Part shown: positions 14,757 through 21,493 of the stretch, piece by piece
Layout: every line of letters starts with the position of its first letter
Numbering within the stretch: the stretch's first letter is position 1
Assembly: GCA_009693345.1 (NCBI GenBank)
Contig: SHXL01000017.1
Location: 1 to 21,600 of the forward strand
Direction of reading: 5' to 3'
Length of the DNA stretch: 21,600 nucleotides
Origin: Betaproteobacteria bacterium
GTDB lineage: Bacteria > Pseudomonadota > Gammaproteobacteria > Burkholderiales > SG8-39
Notes under the pieces: model-generated
Seen by the model: only the letters and a program-made list of their open reading frames with translations
The model's database searches: none
What the model was told of the DNA's origin: nothing
Position numbers and translations under genes: made by a program

Positions 14757-14987
14757 ATGGGCTCGCTCAGCATCTGGCATTGGCTGATCGTTCTGGTGAT
14801 CGTGATGCTGGTGTTCGGCACCAAGAAACTGCGCAACATCGGCGCCGACCTTGGCGGCGCGGTGCGCGGTTTCAAGGACGGCATACGCGAAGGCGGGGAA
14901 AAAGCAGCGGATGCTGGCGCCGCCCCGCAGGTGACCGGCAAGACGGTCGAGGGCGAGGTAAAGAGCAGGACCGAGAGCAAGGCCTGA
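14757..14987 (+). CDS. tatA: Sec-independent protein translocase subunit TatA
   Basis: Pore-forming subunit of the twin-arginine translocase in the inner membrane. It is 76 aa. One N-terminal membrane helix (about residues 5-20, SIWHWLIVLVIVMLVFG) is followed by the FGTKKLRNIGADLGGAVRGFK hinge and amphipathic helix typical of TatA (shown as one continuous family motif in parts), then a charged tail. It has a strong ribosome binding site. A terminator-like hairpin follows the gene, ahead of tatB. Confidence 0.95.
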   Translation: MGSLSIWHWLIVLVIVMLVFGTKKLRNIGADLGGAVRGFKDGIREGGEKAADAGAAPQVTGKTVEGEVKSRTESKA

Positions 14988-15012
14988 CCCGGTTCCGGCC
15001 TGCTGCCTTTAC

Positions 15013-15041
15013 GGGCGCCCGCTGGGCGCCCTTTGTTTCTT
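15013..15041 (+). terminator. Intrinsic terminator-like hairpin between tatA and tatB
   Basis: An 8-bp all-GC stem (15013-15020 pairs with 15024-15031) with a 3-base loop is followed by a T-rich stretch (TTTGTTTCTT, 15032-15041). Its location inside the tat operon suggests partial termination, lowering tatBC relative to tatA. Confidence 0.75.
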
Positions 15042-15049
15042 AGGACTCC

Positions 15050-15394
15050 ATGTTCGACATCGGTTTCTCCGAATTACTGGTCATCGGCCTGGTCGCGCTG
15101 ATCGTGATCGGGCCGGAACGCCTGCCGCGCGTCGCGCGCACCATCGGGATCCTTGCGGGCCGGCTGCAGCGCTACGTTGCCGACGTCAAGGCCGACATCA
15201 ATCGCGAGGTCGATCTCGAGGAGCTGCGCAAGATGAAGGACTCGGTGCAGCAGGCCGCGACCAACATCGAGAATTCGGTGCAAAGCGAACTCAGCAAGAC
15301 CGAGAGTGATTTGAACGCCGCGGCGAATCCGGCAGCGGCGACGGCCACGGCTGGCGCTGCGGAGGCGCCCAAGATTCCCGAGAAGACCGGCTAG
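15050..15394 (+). CDS. tatB: Sec-independent protein translocase subunit TatB
   Basis: Subunit that forms, with TatC, the receptor complex for twin-arginine signal peptides. It is 114 aa. The start MFDIGFSELLVIGLVALIVIGPERLP is the standard TatB membrane helix followed by the GPERLPRVAR hinge. An amphipathic helix (RLQRYVADVKADINREV) comes next, then a long charged helix and an Ala/Pro-rich tail. The conserved Glu in the membrane helix (FSELLVI) separates TatB from TatA. It sits after the tatA/tatB hairpin and three bases before tatC. Confidence 0.95.
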   Translation: MFDIGFSELLVIGLVALIVIGPERLPRVARTIGILAGRLQRYVADVKADINREVDLEELRKMKDSVQQAATNIENSVQSELSKTESDLNAAANPAAATATAGAAEAPKIPEKTG

Positions 15395-15397
15395 CCC

Positions 15398-16159
15398 GTG
15401 CAGCAGGACACCTTCATTTCCCACCTGGTCGAACTGCGCACGCGGCTGATGCATGCGCTGACGGCGGTGCTGGCGGCGTTCCTGGTGCTGTTCCTGTGGC
15501 CGGGCTCCGCTGCGATCTACGATTTCCTCGCTGCGCCGCTGATGCATGCGCTGCCGGAGGGCACCAAGATGATCGCCACCGGCGTGGTCACGCCGTTCAT
15601 GGTGCCGATGAAAGTCACCGCACTGATGGCTTTCCTGATCGCCCTGCCCTACGTCCTGTACCAGGCATGGGCGTTTGTCGCTCCGGGCCTCTACGAGCAC
15701 GAAAAGAAGTTCGCGGTTCCGCTGATCTTCGCCAGCACCGTGCTGTTCCTGCTCGGCGTGGCGTTCTGCTATTACTTCGTGTTCGGCACGGTATTCAGGT
15801 TCATCAACGATTTCGCGCCCAAGTCGATCACCCCGGCGCCGGACATCGAGGCCTATTTTTCGTTCGTCATTACCATGTTCATGGCCTTCGGCGTCACTTT
15901 CGAGATTCCGATCGCGGTGATCATCCTGGTGCGCTCGGGCGCGGTCAGCGTCGAAAAACTGGTGGAGGTGCGCCCCTACGTGATCGTGGGCGCCTTCGTC
16001 GTCGCGGCGGTGGTGACCCCGCCGGATGTGCTGTCGCAATTCATGCTGGCGGTGCCGATGTGCCTGCTCTACGAGGCTGGCCTGTTCGTCGCCCGTTTTG
16101 TCGGGGTGCGCGACAAGGTTGAAGGCCCCGAAAGCCAAGGTCAATCCACGACCCCCTAA
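15398..16159 (+). CDS. tatC: Sec-independent protein translocase subunit TatC
   Basis: Six-helix inner-membrane protein that recognises twin-arginine signal peptides. It is 253 aa. Family features: an N-terminal FISHLVELRTRLMHAL (the conserved HLxELRxR motif), LPYVLYQAWAFVAPGLYEHEKK in the first cytoplasmic loop, FGVTFEIPIAVIILVRSG, and the C-terminal VTPPDVLSQFMLAVPMCLLYE. The start is GTG 15398, three bases after the tatB stop. It is the last gene of the long colinear run starting at mlaF; no clear terminator follows. Confidence 0.96.
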   Translation: MQQDTFISHLVELRTRLMHALTAVLAAFLVLFLWPGSAAIYDFLAAPLMHALPEGTKMIATGVVTPFMVPMKVTALMAFLIALPYVLYQAWAFVAPGLYEHEKKFAVPLIFASTVLFLLGVAFCYYFVFGTVFRFINDFAPKSITPAPDIEAYFSFVITMFMAFGVTFEIPIAVIILVRSGAVSVEKLVEVRPYVIVGAFVVAAVVTPPDVLSQFMLAVPMCLLYEAGLFVARFVGVRDKVEGPESQGQSTTP

Positions 16160-16166
16160 GCTCAGG

Positions 16167-16172
16167 TAGAAT
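16167..16172 (+). promoter_or_regulatory. Possible -10 element (TAGAAT) before the 59-aa gene
   Basis: TAGAAT followed by CGCGCC lies 38 bases before the ATG of the small basic gene. The same 12 bases occur at the petABC promoter (17675-17686). No convincing -35 is seen here, so the call is weak. Confidence 0.35.
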
Positions 16173-16209
16173 CGCGCCCCTCACGCTAAGCATCGATCGG
16201 GAAGCTCCC

Positions 16210-16389
16210 ATGAAACGCAAATACGGCTCGGCCCTGAAGAACGAATCCATCGCGGAACAGCGCATGCGCGAGCGCGCCAAGGAGTCGGGCGACAACAGCT
16301 TCAACTTCGGTTCGCAGCTGCGCAAGGGCGCCATCGGCCGCGGCAAGCATCGCGGCCGCGCCGACGTGGCCGCTCACACGAAGAGGTAG
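16210..16389 (+). CDS. Small basic protein, unknown function (59 aa)
   Basis: I do not recognise this protein. It is 59 aa, starts MKRKYGSALKNESIAEQRMR and ends in HRGRADVAAHTKR. It is strongly basic (about 17 Lys/Arg plus three His), with no membrane segment, signal peptide or cysteine. The first half looks helical and charged; the second half is Gly/Arg-rich (RKGAIGRGKHRGR), which suggests nucleic-acid or ribosome binding by composition only. It fills the gap between tatC and the convergent protease gene, has typical local codon use with GC-rich third positions, and has a possible -10 element 38 bases upstream. A clear Shine-Dalgarno is absent (only GGGAAG about eight bases upstream). It could be a non-coding stretch, but the codon pattern makes a gene more likely. 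Confidence 0.6.
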   Translation: MKRKYGSALKNESIAEQRMRERAKESGDNSFNFGSQLRKGAIGRGKHRGRADVAAHTKR

Positions 16390-16416
16390 TTCGCCCCGAC
16401 GGCGGCGCGGCGCTGC

Positions 16417-17592
16417 TTACTCGGCGCGCGCCTGCGGCTTGGGGCGGCGGTCGACGGTGACCGTCAGTTCTATGTCCTGACCCTTGCGCTTCAGTTTCAT
16501 TTTCGCGGCGCTGCCCGGCACCATGCCGATCACCGAATTGAGCACGCTTTGCGCATCCGCGATCGGTTTGCCGTCGATCGCCACCAGCACGTCGCCGGGC
16601 TTGACGCCCGCCTTGTCGGCCGGCCCGCCGTTCAGCACGCCGTTGATGATTGCGCCTTCCTGCGTGCCGAGCTTGAACGAATCGGCGAGCGCGGGGGTGA
16701 TCGGCTGCAGCTCTACGCCGATCCAGCCGCGCGTCACCGAGCCTGTCTTGATGATCTGCTCCATCACCGACTTTGCCATCGACGCCGGGATCGCGAGACC
16801 GATGCCGATCGATCCTCCCGTCTGCGAAAGGATCGCGGAATTGATGCCGACCAGGTTGCCGCGCGCGTCGATCAGCGCGCCTCCCGAATTGCCCTGGTTG
16901 ATCGCGGCGTCGGTCTGGATGAAATTCTCGAACGTGTTGATGCCAAGGCCGGTGCGGTCGAGCGCGGACACGATTCCCGAGGTGACGGTCTGGCCGATGC
17001 CGAGCGGATTGCCGATCGCCAGCACGATGTCGCCGACGCGCAGTTTTTCGGAGGAGCCGAAAGTGATCGCGGGCAGGTTCTGCGCTTCGACGCTCAGCAC
17101 GGCAAGGTCCGTGTCGGGGTCGCTGCCGACCACTTTGGCGAGCAGCTTCTTGCCGTCCGGGGTCGCGACCTCGATTTCGTCGGCGGCATTTATCACGTGA
17201 TGATTGGTCAGGATGTAGCCCGCGGGGCTGACGATCACCCCCGACCCCAGGCTTGAAGCGCGCTGCGTTTCATCGCCGAGCTGGCCGCCGAAAAAGCGCC
17301 GCAGCACCGGATCATTCAGCAGGGGATTGCGCGGTACCCGGACCTCTTTCGAGGTGAAGATGTTCACCACCGAGGGCGCCGCTTTGCGCACCGCGTCGTG
17401 GTACGAGTCGGGCCGCGCGCCGCCGGTCGCCGTGCCTGGATGCACCTCCTGCTGCACCAAGGCCACCCGCATTGATTCGGGCACCAGCCCTGCCCTGGAG
17501 GGCAGCCACTCGGGCTTCAGCGTGGAGATCACGAACAGCACCGCCAGGCAGATCGTGGCGGTCTGCGAAAAGATGATCCAGAGGCGGCGCAT
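16417..17592 (-). CDS. Membrane-anchored DegS/DegQ-type serine endoprotease
   Basis: Trypsin-like HtrA-family periplasmic protease, 391 aa, on the opposite strand from its neighbours. An N-terminal hydrophobic segment (about 5-23) with no obvious cleavage site suggests a membrane anchor. The protease domain carries the triad His132 (LTNHHVIN), Asp162 (DPDTDLAVL) and Ser236 (NQGNSGGAL). A single PDZ domain (about 290-385, with KAGVKPGDVLVAIDGKPI) follows. One PDZ plus an anchor matches DegS/AlgW architecture, which trims anti-sigma factors in envelope stress signalling; however the LA loop and lack of a linked rseA mean DegQ-like quality control is also possible. It is convergent with the 59-aa gene and divergent from petA. 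No good ribosome binding site is seen at the ATG. Confidence 0.9.
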   Translation of the reverse strand: MRRLWIIFSQTATICLAVLFVISTLKPEWLPSRAGLVPESMRVALVQQEVHPGTATGGARPDSYHDAVRKAAPSVVNIFTSKEVRVPRNPLLNDPVLRRFFGGQLGDETQRASSLGSGVIVSPAGYILTNHHVINAADEIEVATPDGKKLLAKVVGSDPDTDLAVLSVEAQNLPAITFGSSEKLRVGDIVLAIGNPLGIGQTVTSGIVSALDRTGLGINTFENFIQTDAAINQGNSGGALIDARGNLVGINSAILSQTGGSIGIGLAIPASMAKSVMEQIIKTGSVTRGWIGVELQPITPALADSFKLGTQEGAIINGVLNGGPADKAGVKPGDVLVAIDGKPIADAQSVLNSVIGMVPGSAAKMKLKRKGQDIELTVTVDRRPKPQARAE

Positions 17593-17651
17593 GGTGGGCA
17601 GTCAATTTATCATGTTTCACCTTTTGTTTTAACCACTTAGACGCGAAAACG

Positions 17652-17680
17652 TGGACATTTTTGTAGCGTAACGCTAGAAT
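17652..17680 (+). promoter_or_regulatory. Sigma70-type promoter for petABC
   Basis: TGGACA (17652-17657, five of six matches to TTGACA) is spaced exactly 17 bases from TAGAAT (17675-17680, five of six matches to TATAAT). Transcription would start near 17687, leaving a leader of about 34 bases before the petA ATG at 17721. The region lies in the divergent gap with the protease gene. Confidence 0.7.
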
Positions 17681-17720
17681 CGCGCCTGCTCCGTCCTTCA
17701 CCTCTTGCGCAGAAGCCTCC

Positions 17721-18311
17721 ATGAGCGAAAAAAAGATCGATAACACGCGGCGCAACCTGATAGTCGCGACTACAGCGGTCGCAGGCTTGGCCGGTACAGG
17801 CGTCGCCATTCCCTTCGCCTGGAGCTGGTGGCCCTCGGAGCGCGCCAAGGCTGCCGGCGGGCCGGTCGAGGCCGATATCTCCACCCTCGCGCCGGGAGAA
17901 TTGCAGGTCGTCGAGTGGCGCGGCAAGCCCGTGTGGATCATGCGCCGCACGAAGGAAATGCTGGAAGGGGTCCGCAAGTCCGACGACAAGGTCACCGACC
18001 CGAAGTCCGAGGTCGCCGCCCAGCCGGACTATGCGAAGAACGAAAACCGCTCGATCAAGCCAGAATTCCTGGTGCTGGTCGGGATCTGCTCGCACCTGGG
18101 CTGCTCGCCGCAGCAGAAGACCTCGGACGCGAAGGCCGAGATGGGCGCCGACTGGGCGGGCGGGTTTCTCTGCGCCTGCCACGGCTCCAAGTTCGACCTC
18201 GCGGGCCGCGTCTACAAGGGAGCGCCGGCGCCGATCAATCTCGAGGTGCCGCCGCATACCTATCTCTCCGACACCAGGCTGCTGATCGGCGAAGACAAGA
18301 AAGAGGCGTAG
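17721..18311 (+). CDS. petA: Ubiquinol-cytochrome c reductase Rieske iron-sulfur subunit
   Basis: Rieske [2Fe-2S] subunit of the cytochrome bc1 complex, accepting electrons from ubiquinol at the Qo site. It is 196 aa. The N-terminus has a twin-arginine motif (TRRNLI, Arg10-Arg11) followed by an uncleaved anchor helix (about 13-33), so it is a predicted Tat substrate. Cluster ligands are Cys123 and His125 in CSHLGC and Cys151 and His154 in CACHGS; Cys128 and Cys153 form the expected disulfide. The second box reads CACHGS rather than the more common CPCHGS. It is first in petABC, behind a good promoter and two bases from petB. Confidence 0.97.
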   Translation: MSEKKIDNTRRNLIVATTAVAGLAGTGVAIPFAWSWWPSERAKAAGGPVEADISTLAPGELQVVEWRGKPVWIMRRTKEMLEGVRKSDDKVTDPKSEVAAQPDYAKNENRSIKPEFLVLVGICSHLGCSPQQKTSDAKAEMGADWAGGFLCACHGSKFDLAGRVYKGAPAPINLEVPPHTYLSDTRLLIGEDKKEA

Positions 18312-18313
18312 AC

Positions 18314-19588
18314 ATGGCCAGCCGTCTGATGGCGCTGTGGGACTGGTTCGATGCGAGGATGCCTTCGGTGGCGGAGGAATTCCGCAAGCACATGGCGGAG
18401 TACTACGCGCCCAAGAATTTCAACTTCTGGTACTTCTTCGGCGCGCTTTCGATCCTGTTGCTCGCGATCCAGATCGTCTCGGGCATCTTCCTCACGATGA
18501 ACTACAAGCCCGACGCCAACCTCGCCTTCGGTTCGGTCGAGTACATCATGCGCGACGTGCCCGGCGGCTGGCTGATCCGCTACATCCACTCCACCGGCGG
18601 CTCGGCGTTCTTCGCCGTGATCTACCTGCACATGTTCCGCGGCCTGCTCTACGGCTCCTACAAACAGCCGCGGGAACTCATCTGGATCTTCGGCGTGCTG
18701 ATCTATCTCACGCTGATGGCCGAGGCCTTTCTGGGTTACCTCCTGCCCTGGGGCCAGATGTCGTACTGGGGCGCGCAGGTGATCGTGAATCTGTTCGCCG
18801 TCATCCCGTTCATCGGGCCGGACCTGGCGCTCTGGATCCGCGGCGACTACGTGGTGGGTGACGCGACGCTAAACCGATTTTTCGCGCTGCACGTGATCGC
18901 GGTCCCGCTGGTGCTGCTGGGGCTGGTGGCGGCACACATCCTGGCGCTGCACGACGTCGGCTCCAACAACCCGGACGGCATCGAGATCAAGAAGATGAAG
19001 GGCCCCGACGGCCATCCGCTCGACGGCATTCCGTTCCACCCGTACTACACGGTCAAGGACATCGCCGGCGCGGTCCTGTTCATGATGGTGTTCTGCGCGA
19101 TCATGTTTTTCGTACCGGAGATGGGCGGCTACTTCCTCGAGTACAACAACTTCATCCCCGCCGATCCGCTCAAGACCCCCGCGCACATCGCGCCGCTCTG
19201 GTACTTCACGCCGTTCTACTCGATCCTGCGCGCGGTGCCGCCGATGTTCAACTCGCAGTTCCCCGGCGTGGCCCTGTTCGGCCTCTCGACGATGATCCTG
19301 TTCCTCCTGCCCTGGCTCGACCGCAGCCCGGTGAAGTCGATCCGCTACCGCGGGGTGCTATTCAAGAGCGCGGTGGCGACTTTCGTCATCACCTTCCTCG
19401 TGCTCGGCTACCTCGGCACCGAACCGGTGACGGTGTGGGGCCAGTTTGGCGCCTGGCTGGGCTACGCCGACGTGGCCACGGTGGCAGCGCGAGTTTTCAC
19501 GCTGCTCTACTTCGCGTTCTTCATCCTGATGCCCTGGTACACGGCGATCGACAAGACCAAGCCGGTACCCGAGCGGGTGACGATGTGA
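18314..19588 (+). CDS. petB: Cytochrome bc1 complex cytochrome b subunit
   Basis: Eight-helix membrane subunit holding hemes bL and bH and both quinone sites. It is 424 aa, full length and not split into b6 and subunit IV. Probable heme ligands are His92 and His106 in helix B, and His193 and His208 in helix D; the second pair is 15 positions apart, one more than in mitochondrial cytochrome b. The Qo motif, PEWY in mitochondria, reads PLWY (294-297, in HIAPLWYFTPFYSILRA), so the acidic residue is replaced by Leu. ATG 18314 is chosen because it follows the petA stop by two bases; the frame is open upstream within petA only. Confidence 0.97.
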   Translation: MASRLMALWDWFDARMPSVAEEFRKHMAEYYAPKNFNFWYFFGALSILLLAIQIVSGIFLTMNYKPDANLAFGSVEYIMRDVPGGWLIRYIHSTGGSAFFAVIYLHMFRGLLYGSYKQPRELIWIFGVLIYLTLMAEAFLGYLLPWGQMSYWGAQVIVNLFAVIPFIGPDLALWIRGDYVVGDATLNRFFALHVIAVPLVLLGLVAAHILALHDVGSNNPDGIEIKKMKGPDGHPLDGIPFHPYYTVKDIAGAVLFMMVFCAIMFFVPEMGGYFLEYNNFIPADPLKTPAHIAPLWYFTPFYSILRAVPPMFNSQFPGVALFGLSTMILFLLPWLDRSPVKSIRYRGVLFKSAVATFVITFLVLGYLGTEPVTVWGQFGAWLGYADVATVAARVFTLLYFAFFILMPWYTAIDKTKPVPERVTM

Positions 19589-19596
19589 GGCGCGCC

Positions 19597-20328
19597 ATGA
19601 AAAAATTTCTTGCCGCGCTTGCCTTCTTGCCGCTCGCGGCCGCAGTTTCCACGCACGCCTCGGAGGCCGGCTACCGGCTCGACCACGCTCCGATCGATTC
19701 CACGGACCTGCTCAGCCTGCAGGCGGGCGCGCGCACCTTCGTCAATTACTGCCTTAACTGCCACGGCGCGCAGTACATGCGCTACAACCGGCTTACCGAT
19801 CTCGGCCTTACCGAATCGCAGATCCGCGACAACCTGATCCTCACCGACGCCAAAGTCGGCGACACGATGAAGGTCGCGCTCACGCTGAAGGACGGCAAGG
19901 CGATGTTCGGCGCTGCTCCGCCCGATCTTTCGGTAATCGGCCGTTCCCGCAGCGCCGACTGGCTTTACACGTACCTGCGCACCTTCTACCGCGACCCGAA
20001 ATCGCCGACCGGCTGGAACAATGCTGCGTTCCCGCTGGTGGCGATGCCGCATGCGCTGTGGTCGCTGCAGGGCGAGCGCGGGCTGGTCGTCGTGGCGGGC
20101 AAGAACCACGGCCCTGCCGAATATCGATGGAGCCAGATTTCCGCCGGGACGCAGAGCACGGTGCAGTACGACACCACCGTGCGGGATCTCGTGAACTTCC
20201 TCGTCTACGTTGGCGAGCCCGCCGCCAACGACCGCAAGCGGATCGGGATCGTGGTGCTGTTCGCGCTTCTGATCCTGTTCGTCTTTGCCTACCTGCTGAA
20301 AAAGGAATACTGGAAAGACGTGAAGTAA
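19597..20328 (+). CDS. petC: Cytochrome bc1 complex cytochrome c1
   Basis: Membrane-anchored c-type cytochrome that passes electrons from the Rieske protein to soluble cytochrome c. It is 243 aa. A Sec signal peptide (MKKFLAALAFLPLAAAVSTH..., cleavage probably after HAS around residue 22) precedes the heme-binding CLNCH (Cys52, Cys55, His56) and the diagnostic GAQYMRYNRL. A probable Met heme ligand lies in LVAMPHALW. A C-terminal anchor helix (RIGIVVLFALLILFVFAYLL) ends in a basic tail. The ATG at 19597 is eight bases past the petB stop. A strong terminator follows. Confidence 0.97.
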   Translation: MKKFLAALAFLPLAAAVSTHASEAGYRLDHAPIDSTDLLSLQAGARTFVNYCLNCHGAQYMRYNRLTDLGLTESQIRDNLILTDAKVGDTMKVALTLKDGKAMFGAAPPDLSVIGRSRSADWLYTYLRTFYRDPKSPTGWNNAAFPLVAMPHALWSLQGERGLVVVAGKNHGPAEYRWSQISAGTQSTVQYDTTVRDLVNFLVYVGEPAANDRKRIGIVVLFALLILFVFAYLLKKEYWKDVK

Positions 20329-20347
20329 CTTTGTCGTTGATTTGATG

Positions 20348-20373
20348 AAAGCCGGGCGCTGCCCGGCTTTTTT
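20348..20373 (+). terminator. Rho-independent terminator after petC
   Basis: A 10-bp stem (20348-20357 pairs with 20361-20370, sequence AAAGCCGGGC and its complement) with a 3-base loop ends in six T. It lies 20 bases after the petC stop and 23 bases before sspA, so sspA expression depends on read-through or on a promoter not evident here. Confidence 0.88.
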
Positions 20374-20395
20374 CTCTGTCTAGGAACCCCGCGTC

Positions 20396-20995
20396 ATGAT
20401 GCAACTGTACTCCGGCACTACCTGTCCCTTCAGCCACCGCTGCCGCTTCGTGCTCTACGAAAAGGGCATGGATTTCCAGGTCATCGACGTGGACCTGTAC
20501 AACAAGCCCGAAGACATCGCGGTGATGAACCCGTACAACCGCCTGCCGGTGCTGGTCGAACGGGAGCTGGTGCTCTACGAGTCGAACATCATCAACGAGT
20601 ACATCGACGAGCGCTTCCCGCATCCGCAGCTCATGCCCGCCGACCCGGTGATGCGCGCGCGCGCCCGGCTGATGCTGTTCAACATGGAAGTGGAGCTCTT
20701 CTCGCAGATCGAGGCGCTCGAATCGGGCAAGGAAAAGCAGGTCGATCGCGCCAAGGCGCAGGTGCACGACCATCTGATCCAGCTCTCGCCGATCTTCACC
20801 CGGACCAAGCACATGCTGGGCGATGACTTCACCATGCTCGATGTCGCCATTACTCCGCTGCTGTGGCGCCTGGACCGCTACGGCATCAAGCTCGGCAAGC
20901 CCGCCGCGCCGCTCATGAAGTACGCCGAACGGCTCTTCTCGCGCGCGGCGTTCATCGAGGCGCTCACGCCCTCCGAGAAGGTGATGCGAAAATAG
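20396..20995 (+). CDS. sspA: Stringent starvation protein A (GST-fold)
   Basis: RNA-polymerase-associated regulator with a glutathione-S-transferase fold that lacks detoxification activity in studied cases and affects stress, acid and virulence gene expression. It is 199 aa. The thioredoxin-like N-terminal domain carries YSGTTCPFSHRCRFVLYEKG (Cys10, Cys16), VMNPYNRLPVLVERELVLYES and IINEYIDERFPHPQLMPAD, which are highly diagnostic of SspA. The alpha-helical C-terminal domain follows. The start is ATG 20396, with ATG 20399 just behind it. It pairs with sspB 21 bases downstream. Confidence 0.96.
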   Translation: MMQLYSGTTCPFSHRCRFVLYEKGMDFQVIDVDLYNKPEDIAVMNPYNRLPVLVERELVLYESNIINEYIDERFPHPQLMPADPVMRARARLMLFNMEVELFSQIEALESGKEKQVDRAKAQVHDHLIQLSPIFTRTKHMLGDDFTMLDVAITPLLWRLDRYGIKLGKPAAPLMKYAERLFSRAAFIEALTPSEKVMRK

Positions 20996-21016
20996 GAAGA
21001 CCGGGACGTACCGCCA

Positions 21017-21493
21017 GTGGCCAACGCCGAGATTCCCACCAAGCCCTACCTGCTGCGCGCGCTCTACGAGTGGTGCGTGGACAACGGCTACACCGCGCAT
21101 CTCGCAGTAAAAGTGGATTCGCGCTCGCAGGTGCCGTCGGAATACGTGCGCAACGGCGAAATCACGCTCAACGTCGCACCGAGCGCCGTGCACAAGCTGC
21201 AGATGGGCAACGAGCTGATCGAATTCTCGGCGCGCTTCGCCGGTGTCGCGCGCCAGATCTCGGTGCCGGTCGCCGGCGTCTACGCGCTCTACGCGCGCGA
21301 GACCGGGCACGGCATGACCTTCGAAGTCGACTCGGTCAAACCCGCGCTCCAGACCGACGCGGAAAAGGAACTCTCCAACCACGCCGGACCGTCCAACGAA
21401 CCCGGCCCCGCCCCGCTCCCAGTTCTCGTCACGGTGCCCACAGAACCCACCAAACCCACCGGCGGCAAGCCGCAGCTGCGCCGGATAAAGTGA
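21017..21493 (+). CDS. sspB: ClpXP protease specificity-enhancing factor SspB
   Basis: Adaptor that delivers ssrA-tagged proteins to ClpXP. It is 158 aa. The substrate-binding domain begins PTKPYLLRALYEWCVDNGYT and includes YVRNGEITLNVAPSAVHKLQ and FSARFAGVARQISVPVAGVYALYAR (parts of one domain). A flexible Pro/Glu-rich linker leads to a short C-terminal LRRIK, at the position of the ClpX-docking tail (LRVVK-like) in E. coli SspB. The start is GTG 21017; no ATG is suitably placed. The stop overlaps the next gene's GTG in GTGA. Confidence 0.95.
   Translation: MANAEIPTKPYLLRALYEWCVDNGYTAHLAVKVDSRSQVPSEYVRNGEITLNVAPSAVHKLQMGNELIEFSARFAGVARQISVPVAGVYALYARETGHGMTFEVDSVKPALQTDAEKELSNHAGPSNEPGPAPLPVLVTVPTEPTKPTGGKPQLRRIK

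Noticed and set aside
17602..17613. Three-codon leader ORF (Met-Ile-Asn-stop) with a good ribosome binding site upstream of the protease, minus strand
   Set aside because: It is in frame with the protease but ends four codons before its ATG. It has no regulatory residues or paired hairpins that would indicate attenuation, and is probably chance in an AT-rich leader.
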